A stretch of DNA of 64,000 nucleotides from Golubevia sp. BC0850. Lineage: Eukaryota; Basidiomycota; Exobasidiomycetes; Golubeviales; Golubeviaceae. Numbering within the stretch: position 1 is the first letter of the stretch; the number at the start of each line of letters is the position of its first letter. Where the stretch lies: the NCBI GenBank assembly GCA_012976225.1, contig JAAVVG010000002.1:1054001-1118000 (forward strand), in the 5' to 3' direction. The position numbers and the translations under genes are program-made. Positions 50,717 through 63,503 of this stretch are shown here, piece by piece. The notes below the pieces were generated by a model that was not told where the DNA came from, made no database searches, and was given only the letters and a program-made list of their open reading frames with translations.

Positions 50717-51190
50717 TTCTAAACTTTTGAGGGCGAGTTCCTCATCGATGATTGAACGGCTGGATGGAGAGGATGAGAACTCAAATCAGGTTAAGGCTTA
50801 CGACCCTTTGTTCAGTCTGTTCAGCCTGAAAGGTACTTACCCTGATCAAAGGTTCTTCTTGTAGATACGATCCATCTTTTCCCAAGTCGAAAAGACGAAT
50901 GATGTGAAAGAGGTGATGGTTCGGAAGAGAAGGGTCGACTGCCCTCTCTTTAGTCTGGCACCAAACCCACCTCCCAACCGGGAGGTGAAACGACGCCCGG
51001 AGTTTGTTGCTTCGTCCCCCTACGCGGGGGGCTTGAGCAAGACTAGCCCTCTCTTCGATCAAGATATTGAGGAGTTCTTTCTCTTCCACCCATATCCTCT
51101 TTGATTCTTCTCAACTCTCTTTCGTTCTAGCTATTCAGGTTTCTCAGGCTACTAAAGCCTCCCTCAAGCTCAAGCTCAAGCTCCTCAACC
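50717..51190. other. Divergent intergenic, F-box/LRR-like / NHA1
   Basis: Promoter region of NHA1. Contains two adjacent GC-rich hairpins, listed separately. Confidence 0.4.
50968..51031. repeat. Two adjacent GC-rich hairpins
   Basis: 50968-50987 is a perfect 8-bp stem (cacctccc/gggaggtg) with an AACC loop. 51016-51030 is a 5-bp C/G stem with a TACGC loop. Both lie about 160-220 nt before the NHA1 ATG. Confidence 0.75.
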
Positions 51191-54144
51191 ATGTCAAAGC
51201 TACTCCTTCCAATCTCAACTTTAGATCTTTCAGTAGCTTCTGCCGGACTCTTCTTAATCGCTTGGGGAACCTTCTCATACCTGGCTAAGGAAAGACTCTT
51301 TCTAGGAGAAGCTCCTTTCGCAGTAGCTATCGGAATTCTGCTAGGCCCATATGGTTTGGGAAATGTCTTTGGTTGGACACAACCTGGTCAACCGGAAGAG
51401 CCTGGAGGCAGCATAGATCAGCTCACTCTAGGTTTGAGTAGGATTGTCATTGGAATTCAGCTAGTCTTGGTTGGAATTCAGCTTCCACCTGGAATCTTGA
51501 CTAAGGAGTTCAAGAGTTTGGTACTGCTGTTGATCCGTGAGTGGGAAGGTATGAGGGTGGACAGATGAATTTCAGCCAGCAAAGGACCGGGACGTGGCCA
51601 TGGGTAGACATGCAATCAGAAAGTATCCGGCGATATGGTTTCTCGAGTGTTAGGGGAGATCAGAGTCGAAAGGAAGAGATCCCAGCAAGCGATGAAGCAG
51701 AGAGAGCTCAGGAGAAAGGCAACAGCTCCTCCTCCTCTACACGCATGCAGGTACACTTAGGATTGAAGAATGATTCGGAACCTCTGCGTTCATCATTCAC
51801 ATTCTCGATTGCGTACCGATTGCGATCCTCTTTCGTGGAAGAGGCCAATGTCTTAAAACAAGTGCCCCCCCCCTATTTACTCATCTCCTCTCTCCCTTGA
51901 ACCCTTGCTTCTCCCATTCCCAGCTGTAATGACTACTATGTGGCTCTTTACTACAGCTTGTCTCTATTTGGCAGTACCCGGAATTCCAATCGTAAGTCTT
52001 TGAAGCTTAGTCTTGCTGCGTCTCGAGGGACCTCTTCTGAAGCCTCCAGAACTCCCTAGAACCCCATTCTTCCAACTCTTCGCATCAGTCAATCTGATCA
52101 TGAATACCTTCCCCCAATTATCTCTACTTCATTTTTCTTCTCCAGCTCGTAGCGCTAGTAATTGCCTCCTGCATGTGCGCCACCGATCCAGTTCTCTCCA
52201 ACGCAATCGTCAAAGGAGCTTTCGCAGATCAATACGTCTCACCAAGACTCAGAAACATCATATCTGTCGAGAGCGGCTCAAATGATGGATTTTGCTATCC
52301 CTTCTTATTCCTAGCAGTCCATCTCTTGAAAGCTCCTTCCACCGGAAAAGCTCTGAAGTTATGGGTCTTTGACACCATTTTATATCAAGTTGGAGGATCA
52401 ATTCTGTATGGAATCTTGATAGGCTATATAGGAGCTAGGATTCTAAGATTCTCTTCTAAGAGGAATTGGATCGACAAGGAGAGTTTCTTACTCTGGGGAG
52501 TCGGACTTGGTTTATTCACAGTTGGAACTGCTGGGATGCTTGGATTGGATGATCTCTTAGCCTGCTTCTTAGTAGGATGCATTCTCACCAATGACGATTG
52601 GTATAGAGTTGAAACTGAAGATGATGAGATTCAAAATTGTTTGGATTTACTTTTGTGAGTTGTCTTTTATTCGCTCGGCTGGCCAGCATGGCCCTGCTTA
52701 GCGACGAGGAAGGAGGCTAATTCGCTCTCTCAACTTGACCTGTCTTCTCTCACTTCTCTGACTTTCTTCCCTTCTAAAATTTTTTAAATAAACAGGAACG
52801 TGATCTTCTTCCTATTTGTTGGGTCTTCAATTCCTTTCAATTCTTTCAATCAGCCAGAATATGGAATCACTCCCTTGAGATTGCTAGTTCTTGCGATTTT
52901 GATCCTCTTATTTAGAAGATCACCCGCCATGCTCATGCACTACCCAGTGATCCCTAGTGTCAGAGACTTAAGAGAGGCTAGTGAGTTAGCCTTATGAGTG
53001 AAGATGATCGAATGTTTGCTGACCTTTTGATAAATCTTTCTTCCTCCTTCCAGTCTTCGTCGGTTACTTTGGTCCTATCGGAGCTGGAACGATCTTCTAC
53101 TCAGCTTTAGTCCTCGAAGAATTTGAAGAAGCAGACGGGATCCCTCATCACAATCTGATCAAGATCTTAGTCAAACCGATTTGCTATGCTTTAGTTCTAG
53201 CCTCTATAGTAGGACACTCTTTAATGATCCCGGTCACCAAAGCCGTCTTTACCTACTTTGGAGTCGAAAGGATTAGAAGTGAAGAGACCGAAGATACAGA
53301 TGATGAAGGAGATGGAAAAGAAGACTACGACGAAGATCAATATTCAAACCAATACGAAGATGAAGAAGAAGAGGTAGAGAACGGAGGACCGAGTAAGATC
53401 TCTACTGGAGGAACTGAAGATGGTGGAAGTGGAAGACCAACTTCCTATCATAGAACGAACACTATGGGATCAACAACTAGTTCTAGTGGTCGTGCTGGAA
53501 ATTCTGAACTCTATCGTAGACCTTCAACTATCCGTAAAGGTCAAAACAGTAGAAGAAATTCGGTCAATCCAAACTACGAAGCAGATGAAACTGGAACCAT
53601 TGATTCAAATGAAGAAGAACATCATCAACACGTACCTTCTTGGAGACATTCTAGTGCTCACAAGTTGTTGGGTCCAGATGCTATTGCAGTTCACAGACAT
53701 TCAACAATTCTAAGACATGGTGGAAGCGATGATGGAATGGACGTGGTTTTACCAGGAGGTTGGGGAGGAGTTAGAAATGAAGGTGAAGGTAGAAGAGAAA
53801 GAAGTGGAAGTACTGCAAGAGCTGGAGGTTCGACCATTAAAGGAGCTCGTAAAGCTTCTTTGTCTACTTCTCCAGGCCAGCCGTTACAACAAAGTTCTTC
53901 TCAGATCTCTTCGACTAGTGAAGAACGTCCTCTTCTAACTGTCGATGGATCTTCTGGACAGGAAGCTGACTCTGGGAAAGCAAGTGGATCTTCCAAAACT
54001 AAACGATATGGAACTTTGGATCAAACTCCGGCTCCACTTCAGAAGGCTGTTTTGAAGGCTAAGAAACAAGCTAAGGAGAAAGCTAAGGAAGATGGTGAAG
54101 ATGCGGAAGATGTTTTGGAGGAGGAACATCAGGAATCCAAGTGA
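51191..54144 (+). CDS. NHA1: Plasma-membrane Na+(K+)/H+ antiporter, Nha1 type
   Basis: Exons: 51191-51536, 51924-51991, 52146-52654, 52796-52980 and 53054-54144, giving 732 aa in frame. The first about 440 residues form a multi-pass CPA1-type transporter with family marks: LGPYGLG, ATDPVLSNAIVKG (Asp152), ISVESGSNDGFCYP (Asn184-Asp185) and GAGTIFYSAL. The C-terminal about 280 residues are hydrophilic, acidic and Ser-rich, as in fungal Nha1/Sod2 proteins, where the tail regulates activity. It exports Na+ or K+ in exchange for protons, giving salt and pH tolerance. The ATG was chosen because the family begins close to this first helix (LSVASAGLFLIAWGTFSY). Confidence 0.95.
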
Positions 54145-54928
54145 GAGAGAGAGAGGTGTGATCGTTTGTAAATACAGTACTTATTCAAAATCAATAGACC
54201 TCATTTGTTTGATCCAATCTGTTTTCAGGAGAGAGCCAAGAGGGATGGATGACTCTTGCTGCCACCCGATAGTAGAGAGAAGACAATTTGGTTTCTGATT
54301 TCTCTCTGGAACCACAACACCTCAATCGCTCGAGATCGCCTATCAGCCTCAAGAGAAGCCTCAAGAAAGAGAGTAGAATAGCCAGAAAGGTCAGCTGAAG
54401 AATAAGGCAGTTGAATTGTTGAGTTGAAAGAGTAGGGAGAAGAGATAAGTGGCATGGTTGGGCGAGTAAGATGAAGAGAGAGAGCCGAGAGAGAGTAAAA
54501 GAAGGAGGGTCAATAACTGATGGGAAGAGATTAATGACGGGAGAAAAAAGACCGATGACTCACTAGCTCAAGAATACGGCTGCGATCAGAGACCAAGCCA
54601 TGGCAGGGAACAAGGTCCAATTCGAGGTCTTTCGATCTCCCAGAAGAACTTGCTGGAAATTTGTCGCTAAATCTCGAATGCCCAACAGATGAACGAAGAT
54701 TAAAGGACTATTAGGATTTTGAAAAAACAAATTACAGGTTGTGGATCGAGGGAACTCTGGAAACAAATGAGGAAGACAAAGCAAATTGGCAGACGTCCAG
54801 ATTGAATAGAAAGCAAGAAGATACAGAAGGTGTCTTTGAAGTTGAAGATGTTCTGAGATATAGATTACATCCTAGAAAGAAGATCATTCAACACAGAACT
54901 ACTTGGGTAGGCTAAGATATCTACGCTG
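54145..54928 (-). other. Intergenic with a possible membrane-protein exon
   Basis: On the minus strand about 54860-54563 reads LYLLAFYSIWTSANLLCL, then IRDLATNFQQVLLGDRK and SNWTLFPAMAWSLIAAVFLS. A GTGAGT donor follows directly, so a multi-pass membrane protein exon is plausible. I found no in-phase next exon and recognise no family. Confidence 0.25.
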
Positions 54929-56740
54929 GTGAGTATAGGCCCTCAAGAGATCAGAAAAGACTCACTGTTTGCACCGTCCCGAGTGGATCTGTCTTACCTT
55001 CACTATCCTGACCTCTTCTACTACCTCTCTTATCTCACAGCTGAATGGCTAATTGAGAACCAATCTGATGACAATAGCCTCGTCAAGGACTTCTGGAAGG
55101 CCCGAGGTGGCAGACCAAAAGGAGTTCCTAAAGCATCTACTTGAATAGCTCCTGCAAATTGGCAGCTAGGTCCTTCAGATACTGAGGAGGAAGCTTACAG
55201 ACACCCAAAGGCCAAGGCCAAACGAGCTAGAAAGAAGATGAGAGATGAGATCAGAAGGGACAAGATGATTGTCAGAAGAAAAGCTGATGCAGCTAACAAG
55301 TCCAGCAACAGCCATGTCGATGTCTCTATGCAAGATTCTGATGCTGAATCCGACTCAACTCCTATGCTCAAGGATTCCATCCAAAGGAAAAGGAAGAGCA
55401 ATTGACGAAATCATCCCTTCTAAACCAAGAATCTCAGCTGCTGCTTCAGATTCAGAGGATGAAGATGTGCCTCTTCCAGCTGAAGAGAGAGAGAAGAGTG
55501 GTGCTGACTCTGCTTGGAGGACTGGATCAGGAGGGGACCTATTTGCGGAGATGATTCAGATATATACCGGATGATGCACCACCTCGACAGCAAGTGAAGG
55601 GGCCTCAATCAATCTCAATCAAATCAAGAGAGAGAGAGAATAGCAATGCACAAGTCTCGGATTCAGACGATGAACTTATCCCGTCAAGCCAACCAAATGG
55701 CAAGGCTCAAGGTGGATCAAATTCAATCACAGGAGTAGGGATTGCAAATGCTTCTGGAACTCCTTCACCAACTCTGGATTTAGCAGGTCAGGAACTTGAA
55801 GTCACTTCTACTCAACCTCAAGCTCCTATTCACAACACAAACCTCAACCTCAATCTGAAATCAAGGAATAGGCCAAGCCTAGCTGGAGAGAGGCTCACAA
55901 GACAGCTCCCAGAGCCCAGCTCTCAGAGGACCCACAGACCGGGACCAAGTCCAAGTCAAAGGCTGGGACCTCCGTTCAATCTCCACCCAAGAAACCAGCA
56001 ACAACTTCAACTGCATCTTCAACTTGAATATTGTGTATATCCTCATCCAACAAAGCGGTCACAACTTCAACAGCACCTTCAGCTTCAACATTCTATCAGC
56101 ATACTCCTCTCCAAAAATAAAGACCTGGTATCAAGCTTCTAAACCCTCCTGGACCTTCTGCCACTCTTCCCAAGCACTCTCCAACTTTCTCTGCAAGCAC
56201 ACAACCTGCCGCCTCTCCTAATCTTCCACTTTCCAATTCCAAACCTCTTTCCGAACGTCTTGGAATGAGCCCAGAGTCACTTCAAATTATTCAAGATCGA
56301 CAGTACAATCATCTAGTCATTGGACCAACTGGTACCAACAACACTCTGCATGCTCTACTGGAGAATCATCAAGCCAAGTCTCTAGCCCCCATAATCACTT
56401 GGAAATCATCAAAACTTCAAAGGTCAAGCTGCCAAGAACCTTATTGGATGAGGTAGATGACCATGTTTTTGATCCTAGGTTTGCTAGAAAGTTAGACTTT
56501 GATGAGACCAATTCTTCAGAAAAACGTGTGGAAGGAAATGAGTATGTTAGGGTCTTGAAGAATTTAGATGAGGAAGTTTTAGCAACTATGCACAAGTTGC
56601 AAAGATTAACTATGAGGGAAAAAAAGGTTTCACATCATTTTAACTGTAACCCAAGCAGATGCCAAAATGACTAGAGGGAATGAAAGGTGGTCAGAATTTG
56701 GAGGTGTTGGGATGCAGTCCTTGACAGGCCTTAGAGACTT
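54929..56740 (+). pseudogene. Decayed coding remnant, unknown family
   Basis: A run of overlapping open pieces in different frames of one strand, all hydrophilic and Ser/Asp/Lys-rich (DFWKARGGRPKGVPK, KGKGRAIDEIIPSKPRIS, SDSEDEDVPLPAEERE, LPRTLLDEVDDHVFDPRFAR, EYVRVLKNLDEEVLATMHK). The pieces keep order and style, which suggests one former protein that has lost frame several times. I see no transposase, polymerase or other catalytic motif, so its origin (host gene or mobile element) stays open. Confidence 0.45.
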
Positions 56741-56791
56741 GGTAGATAGACACAAGTGACTGGGGGAAACGATTAGATGCTGATCAAAGCA

Positions 56792-56843
56792 AGCTTCCTA
56801 TGAGCTTCCTATGAGCTTCCTATGAGCTTCCTATGAGCTTCCT
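56792..56843 (+). repeat. 11-bp tandem repeat, 4.7 units
   Basis: Four exact copies of agcttcctatg and a partial fifth, just downstream of the decayed remnant. Confidence 0.9.
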
Positions 56844-57004
56844 TCCGTTTCGTTTAATGCCTCTGCTTTCTTTCTCTCCTTTTTTATCTTTAATGCTTTC
56901 TCTGTGATTTTTTTCTGTTTTTCCATTCTCCCCCTCCCAGTAACATTGTACACATTCAACATAAACTTCATTTTCTCAAATTCATAATTCACGAATCACT
57001 GCGT

Positions 57005-57023
57005 TTCGCGTGGGTGGACGCGT
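57005..57023. promoter_or_regulatory. MCB (ACGCGT) and SCB-like sites upstream of HEH1
   Basis: ACGCGT at 57018-57023 is a perfect MluI cell-cycle box. ttcgcgtg just before it, read on the other strand, is cacgcgaa, close to the SBF site. They lie about 130-145 nt before the ATG. Cell-cycle control is inferred. Confidence 0.45.
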
Positions 57024-57149
57024 GTTTAGCGTGGTAAAGTGGTGTTGTTTCAAGAGCTTCTTTTTTGTCCCAACACCATCCTTTCAAAATTACCATCATC
57101 TCTCTTCTTCTTTGATCCCTTTTATTCTGCCTGCTGGAAACTGCATCCG

Positions 57150-59825
57150 ATGGCGCCAATCCCTCAAGACGTCGATGTGACGGATCCGAGCTTCGATCCT
57201 TCCTCTCTCACAGTGGCTCAACTGCGCTCTTTCCTTCAACACCAAGGTGTCATTCTACCTTCTACTGCAAGGAAACCAGCTTTGATACAAGCGTTCAGAG
57301 AACAAGTTGATTCTATGGGTAGTGGGGGTCAAGGTTCGACCAGAGTTTCTGTGAGTAGCCACCGATCGACTGAGCAAGAGGGAAGGGACAAGGATGAGCC
57401 GGCATCATCTGGAAGGCATACCAAAGCTCAAAGAGGGGAGCAGCTCTTCTAATGTATCTTTACCTTTTCTGCTCTTCTTTCAGGCGCACAAGAAGACCAA
57501 GCCAAGGCAGTCAGCTCCTGCTGCCACCATCCAGCCTCGATTGAGCTCTTCCTCTTCCTCCTCCGGACTCCCTCGCTCCACCACTTCCAAAGCGGTCAAC
57601 AGAGAGCTCGATGATCACGAAGAGGAGGAGCCTGCTTTCTCAGACTTCAATCCTTTCCAGTCACCTAGCGGGAACGAATCCACAGGTCAAGGTATGGCTG
57701 CTTCCAAAGGCAAGAAAACTAGAAGGAAGGTGGGTACTAGTTGAGGAAGGAGCGTCTTCATAAGATCTCTCACTCACCTTCCAACGTCTTCTCCGCATCT
57801 TGATATCTCCTTCTCCATCTTCAAAGACGGTCGATTCTAGCGCCGGTTCAAGGCAAATGACCTCCTCTCCTCCACCAGAGGAAGATAACTCTGTCAAGAA
57901 GCGAATGCCTTCTACCCACAAGGAGTCTTCTAGTCGTTCTGGATCTGGTATCGGATACTCATCTTCCCCTCCTCCACGCTCTACTAGTGCCTCTTTCAAG
58001 AACTTCATGGATCCTGGCCTAGCTGCGACGACCAAGCCAAGAGTGATCGACGCTGTTAAGAGAGGAATCTTTAGATTCAGTCCAGCTCCAAAGAAGGAAG
58101 AGTCGGATGTAGATGAAGAAGAGGATGAGAAGAGAGCCGAGGAGGAACAGGAGCGAAGACTCGAAGAGCTACAGGAGGAAGAAGAGCTTGATCCGGAAGA
58201 GGACAGTATGATTTCCAGCGATTCTGAAGGTGTCAAGGCAGACGCATCTCGAGACGCCTATTCATCTCCGCCTAGAAGTCCTTCAGCTCAAGTTTTATCA
58301 AAAGCCAGAAGGGTCAAGTCCAAGCTCAGCAAGCAGACGTATCTCCACAACTCCGAGGAGCTTTCCACGGGAGAGAAAGCTCTCCAAGTTCTTTGGGCTA
58401 CTCTGATGGTCGCTGCTGTCCTTTGGGGTCTTTGGTACGTCAGAGAGAGCAAGAATGTAGGGTTCTGCGATACTGGATCGGACTCGAATGACCTCCTACG
58501 TTCAAGACAAAGAGATGTCCTCGCCAGAGCAGCCAAAGCAGCTCTTCGCGCCGACGACTCTTACGTGGAGGATGATGACGACGATAGCCTTCTCTCTGGA
58601 CCTTTCGTTCCTCAATCTTTCCGTCCAAGCTGCTCGGTCTGCCCCTCTCATGCGGTCTGCAACTCAGGTTCACTCCAACGCTGCGCTTCTCCCGACTATG
58701 TTCTTTCGCCTTCAATCTGGATCTACTTTCCTATTCTTCCAAAGGTGCTACCTCTGTCCAAAATTACTCCGCAGTGCGTTCCAGATGCTCACAAGCTAAT
58801 TTTGGCCGCTGAACTGGGAGACGAGGTTAGAAAGGTCTTGAGCAGTTGGAGAGGAGGAGTTCTCTGCGGAGGAATCCCTCCACACAAAGAAGCTCTATCT
58901 CTAGGCAAAGGCAAGTTGGATGAGACTGCTCCTCTCTACAGGTTCTCGCTTCCAGAGAAGGAACTCAAGGACGATCTAGCGGACCGGAGAGACAAGGATC
59001 TAATCGACGATGGCTACTTCTCCCAACTCTGGGATCTCGCTTTGGAAGAATTGGAGCGCAGAGGTACCGTTCTGAGGATCAGCTCCTCAGTTCTAGATAC
59101 TTTGGATCCAACCAAGTCTAGTCCCGACCTTCTGGTTGCCAGGAATGCTAGCGTCTCTCTCACTTGCAGCGCCAAGTTAGCTTTCGGTAGTTTCCTCCAA
59201 AAGACCAAGCTCTACCTAATCACTGCCATTCTCGGACTCGCACTCGTATCTTGGTTGAGATACAAGTTTAGGAAGGAAAGGGGAGAGAGAAAGAAGGTCA
59301 AGGAACTAGTTGGAGTCGCTCTCGAGAGATTGCAAGAACAGGTAAGTCTCGCTCGACATTCCTCATTTCCTCTTCTCTCTTGAAAGGAATGCTTTCTGAT
59401 TCTAACATGTTTTCCCATCCTTTATTCCCTTCCAGGAGTACTCTCACGCTGTCGACCCGGTCCTCAATCCAGAGCCTTACCTCCCAACTTCTCATCTTCG
59501 GGACCACGTTCTCTCTTCTGAGCACTCAACCAAAGCTCGTCAAAGACTTTGGGCCCGCGTAGCTAGGATCGTGGAGGAGAACGCCAACGTCAGGACTAGA
59601 CAGGCTCAAAGAAGGGGAGAGTGGTTGAGAGTGTGGGAGTGGGTCGGCGCCGTCGGTTCTGGAATGGTGAGATCTAGGTCTTCAAACCCAACTTCTGATT
59701 CTCTCAAATCAAAGAGTCACAGTCAGATCGAGCCAAAGTCAGAGACCGAGAATTATCAGATGGAATCGAGAGATGATCAAGTCATGGTGGAGAAAAGGAA
59801 TGGGAAGGGGGTTTCTATGAGATGA
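57150..59825 (+). CDS. HEH1: Inner nuclear membrane protein, Heh1/Src1 (LEM/MAN1 family)
   Basis: Exons: 57150-57350, 57484-57729, 57827-59341 and 59436-59825, giving 783 aa in frame. Residues about 15-50 are a HEH (LEM-like) helix-extension-helix domain (FDPSSLTVAQLRSFLQHQGV, LPSTARKPALIQAFREQV). A Ser-rich, acidic linker and basic patches follow. The first membrane helix is at about 334-354 (VLWATLMVAAVLWGLWYV), then a lumenal segment with four cysteines (SCSVCPSHAVC), a second helix near 611-628 (LYLITAILGLALVSWL), and the MAN1/Src1 C-terminal winged-helix part (HLRDHVLSSEHSTKARQRLW, VARIVEENANVRTRQ). It tethers chromatin and nuclear pores at the inner nuclear membrane. The exon 2 donor is GTGGGT, slightly unusual. 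Confidence 0.92.
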
Positions 59826-60473
59826 ACAAGATTTGGCTCCGATTTCTCTTTCTTCACTCTTCTTCTTTAATTCACTTCTTGTCTGCCATCCACCTCCTTC
59901 TCTTTCCCATCGTTGCTCCTCGCTTCCACCTACCTGTATTCTGCCTTTTCATTCCTGTAATCGATACACACTTCTGGAGAATGCTCAGGAACGTCATTTG
60001 ACAGCGAGATCGAAGCATGACTTGAAGATTTCATAGGTGAAAGAAGAGGATTTCGAGAAAAACGAGACCTCGTAAGACTAGATTCAACCCGGATCTACCA
60101 AAAGTGAGAGCATTCATTTCGTCAAAGAGAAAAGGAGGTTGTTGTTACAAAGAATGGAGATTTGAGAGATGCTTGGGCTTTTTTTTGAGGTTTTGCTGGT
60201 TTTTTGTTGAGATCAAGAATCTGTTGAATGAAGTTTCGGAAAGCCAAAGGTAATTGAAAGACGAGCAAAGGAAGAAGGGAAGGAGACCTTAGGCGAGAGA
60301 ACCCTTTCTACTTCTGAGCTGCTTCATGCTCGAGACGCCTGTAGAAGCAAGAAAATTGTTCAGGGAAGTCGAGGAAAGGGGTTCAAAGCGAGGAAGGAAG
60401 GGAGAAAAGCGTTTGTCAGTCAACTGGATCTTCCACCACCTCGCCCCCTTCTCCGCTCTCATCTCAAATCAAC
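59826..60473. other. Convergent intergenic, HEH1 / prefoldin 3
   Basis: 3' flanks of two converging genes; T-rich signals near 60180-60205. No gene seen. Confidence 0.5.
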
Positions 60474-61810
60474 TCACTTCTCCCTCCTCCTCCCCACATC
60501 CCAATTATGGACCCTGGCAGTATTGACCTCCATAGTAGTGATTTGATCTCTCAAGAACTCTAAGTCCATCTTGAAGTTCTCCAAACTCTTCTTAGCTCCC
60601 GCTAGTTTCGTTTCTAGTAGAGTGATAGCTTCATCTAAAGGATAAGAGAGCATGACATTAGCTCCTAGCCAGAGATTGACAGTTGAAGTTGGTGGGATTG
60701 TGGCTGCTGAATAGAGAGTGTCGGAGAGAGAGAAGGAAGTTTGGAGAGGTTCGGAGGCGGCCTGGAGAGAGAGGGAGAGAGAAAGGTTGGAGGTGAGAGT
60801 GAGATGAGGGTTTGAGGAGAAATGAGAGTTGCAAGGAAGAGAAGAGAAAGAGTTTTGGAGGGAGAGGCAGAGAACTCGGTAAGGAAAGACGTTTCTTCCT
60901 TCTCCTTTCGAGATGATTCTTCCTTATTTTCTCCCGCTGTTGCTAATCAGAAATCACAAAGCCAAGCTCCATTTCCTCTCTCAAGATCTGTCGGGCCAGA
61001 GCCTACTTACATTCTTTTCCTTCAGAATCTTGACCATCTCCAAAGTCTTCTTGATATCTGGAATCTTATCTTCCAGCCCTCTACGACGAGCAGAAGTGTT
61101 TAACTCCATCATCTTATATTTCCTGGTACAAACAATCAGATTCAATTGATTGAAAAGAGTGTCCGGTCATGAGGTACGAAGTGTGAGATTGTTTAAAGAA
61201 TTGATAGTGGAGTTGGCGGGAAAGGAGAAGAGAGACTCATTAGTGAAAGACTTCAAAGTGCAACTGAGAAGCTGCCCTTCTCTTCCATTGAGCTCATGAA
61301 GCCGTTTAGAATTAAAGGAAGACCAAGGCGGAGGTAGGAGAGGAAGATGGAGGAACAAAGGTGGAAAGATAGACTCACGACATGGCTTCCTTGAATTTGA
61401 GTAAAGTTGGCTCTACTGCCTCATCTGGACCTCCGAGATGTTTCTCCACATCTTCCTTAAAGACATTGATGAATTGGTATAAAGAAGAGTGAGAGAGATT
61501 GAAGGGAATGAGTAGCTGATTGAGTGGGTGACATGGTCTTGAACAAGAGAGCTCTCCTTTCTCCTAACGTTCGAGTGCTTTCCCTTGATGATGACTCCTT
61601 GTTGTTTAATACTGTTCCATATGCTATCAATCTCAATCCACCTATCGTCTTTGGGGAAACTGAAGCATTGGCTCTTTGAGTGGTGCCATCTACCTATCGA
61701 ACACTCACCACGAAAGGAGCCATTGGAATACCATTTGGATTAGATTGTAATCCTAATCCTTTCATTCCTTCGATCGTCTGACTGTTGATTCCCCCAGTTT
61801 CTGTTGACAT
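60474..61810 (-). CDS. PAC10: Prefoldin subunit 3
   Basis: Exons in transcript order: 61810-61709, 61455-61379, 61122-61011 and 60761-60474, giving 192 aa in frame, normal for the family (VBP1/Pac10/Gim2). Conserved marks are GIPMAPFVEDVEKHLGG, KYKMMELNTSARRRGLEDKI, PDIKKTLEMVKILKE, VNLWLGANVMLSYPLDEA and FLRDQITTMEVNTARVHNWD. Two coiled-coil helices flank beta hairpins, the alpha-type prefoldin fold. It is part of the hexamer that hands unfolded actin and tubulin to the CCT chaperonin in the cytosol. The start is supported by MSTETGGINSQTIEGM leading straight into the family's GIP motif. Confidence 0.95.
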
Positions 61811-62150
61811 TTTGATGAGTGTGAGTGAGTGTGGAGTGGGCAAAGAGAGGAGGTGAGGCGGTGAGAAGGAGAGGAATCTGGAAATCATGGCAAAGACGCT
61901 CGATGCTTCTGACCACAACGACGATTTCCTCAACTTTCTTCAAGTTTTTGGTGCTGTCTTCAATCATCTTTAATCAGGCTACAGTGATCGCATTGAGAGT
62001 GAACTCAGTCTAGAGTCATCATGCTCAGCCTTTCCTGCTTAGCCTTTCCGAGACTCTCTTGCTTCCTTCTCCCACCTCCCGCTCTCTCAGGTGGCTTCCC
62101 TCTCAACAACTGCATCCTCTAATCATCTCGTGACTTTCGATGATTTTCAG

Positions 62151-62231
62151 TTCGAAATCGGACTTCGAATCTTCAAGTAACTTTCGTCTACCGAAGTAGC
62201 CGTCTTCAGAGAGGTCTGCAGCCAATGGTGA
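62151..62231 (+). pseudogene. F-box motif relic
   Basis: One frame reads FEIGLRIFK, a TAA stop, then LSSTEVAVFREVCSQW and a TGA. The spacing and the V-C-x-Q-W end match the F-box of copies 1-3 (R-I-V-C-K-Q-W). It is a decayed family member. Confidence 0.5.
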
Positions 62232-63248
62232 ATGGTCTCAAGTCTCAACTCTCGAACGATGGAAGACACCAAAGTCGAAAACGTAGGGTGTTTTCCTTGT
62301 GGTAGGCCTTAGTATCTCTGCATTGTGGATCGATTCATGCCTCAACTGTGGCAGTCTAGAGAACAGACATTCGCTTCTAGATGGAGTTGGGAATATCCCA
62401 TCCTGAGCCAATCTCAGGTGTCCAAGCCAAATTCACCTTACTAGAGAGAAAGAAAGAGAATGTGGAATCTGGAAAAACGGCGGTAGGTGGATTTGAAATG
62501 GCTCACCTGAGAAAGTTGTTTCCTCTTCAAGTCTTTCTCGAATCTGGAGGAGCTGAGACGGTGAAAGGAGTTGTCGACTGGACTCGGTCCCGAATTATGT
62601 CGAACTAGATATTTGAGCATGAGAAGAACGGTAACCTTTCTCTTCGGAAGTCTTCAACAAGGTAGGCCCAACATCTCCAAATTTTCGAGACCCTTCATCC
62701 TCTCCTCATCTCCTTGCTTCACTGTCTGTCTCAATCTCTCTTCAAGCCCCCCTCTATTCAAAAACCTTCTTCTCATCTCTCATCAAAGCTTGTAAAGCAG
62801 CTTTTAATCTCTTCTGACTCCGCTTCTGGATCTTCTTGGATCTGAAAGCTTCTCCAAATTCAGTTCGTCAACATCAATCTTGTCTCTCCGACAGCGTCTG
62901 AGTCTATTCGTACGTCGACGAGACACCAAACCGTCCCTATGCGAAACCTTTTCTCTCGCACTCTAAGTCGGACACAAAAAAGTGGAAAGAAACTTTTGAT
63001 TCAGCATATTCTACGACACATTCGAATTCATTTTTGGGCTTCTTCTGCCAAATCAAACTTCGCCATTGATCCTCTCCAACTCAAGTTTTCCTTCAAAAGC
63101 TCTTTTGTCTCTCATTTTCCTTCGTATTTCATTTCTCCCTTTCCAAGCTTTGCACCCTTTTGAACACTCGCCAAAGATCTTTCAACCCCTCCCCTCCAAA
63201 AAAAACCCTCTAAGCTCAAAGCTTTCCACCAAAACCAGCACTTTACCC

Positions 63249-63503
63249 CTAAACATTTCCCATGAATTCGCATAGTGGTAAATTTTTCTTCCACAAGTGA
63301 TTGACACGAGTGTCTTCTTCCCAATCACGTCCTAAATCGCAGTCTGTAACTTGAAAGCTTCTTAGATTAGGATACTTGAAGTTGGCGAATACCTTCAAAA
63401 ACTTCAGAGCTGATTTTTGTATGATTAGAGTTCGCAGACTGGGAAGTGTTAATGACTGGTCTTCTTTGCATCTTGCTGCTATTTCTTCTTCACTGTATTG
63501 CAT
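63249..63503 (-). pseudogene. Leucine-rich fragment of an F-box/LRR protein
   Basis: An 84-codon frame with leucine-rich repeat spacing (LPSLRTLIIQKSALKFLKVF, YPNLRSFQVTDCDLG). It resembles the repeat part of the 49-50.7 kb locus in style. No F-box or splice-supported neighbour exon was found nearby. Confidence 0.35.
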
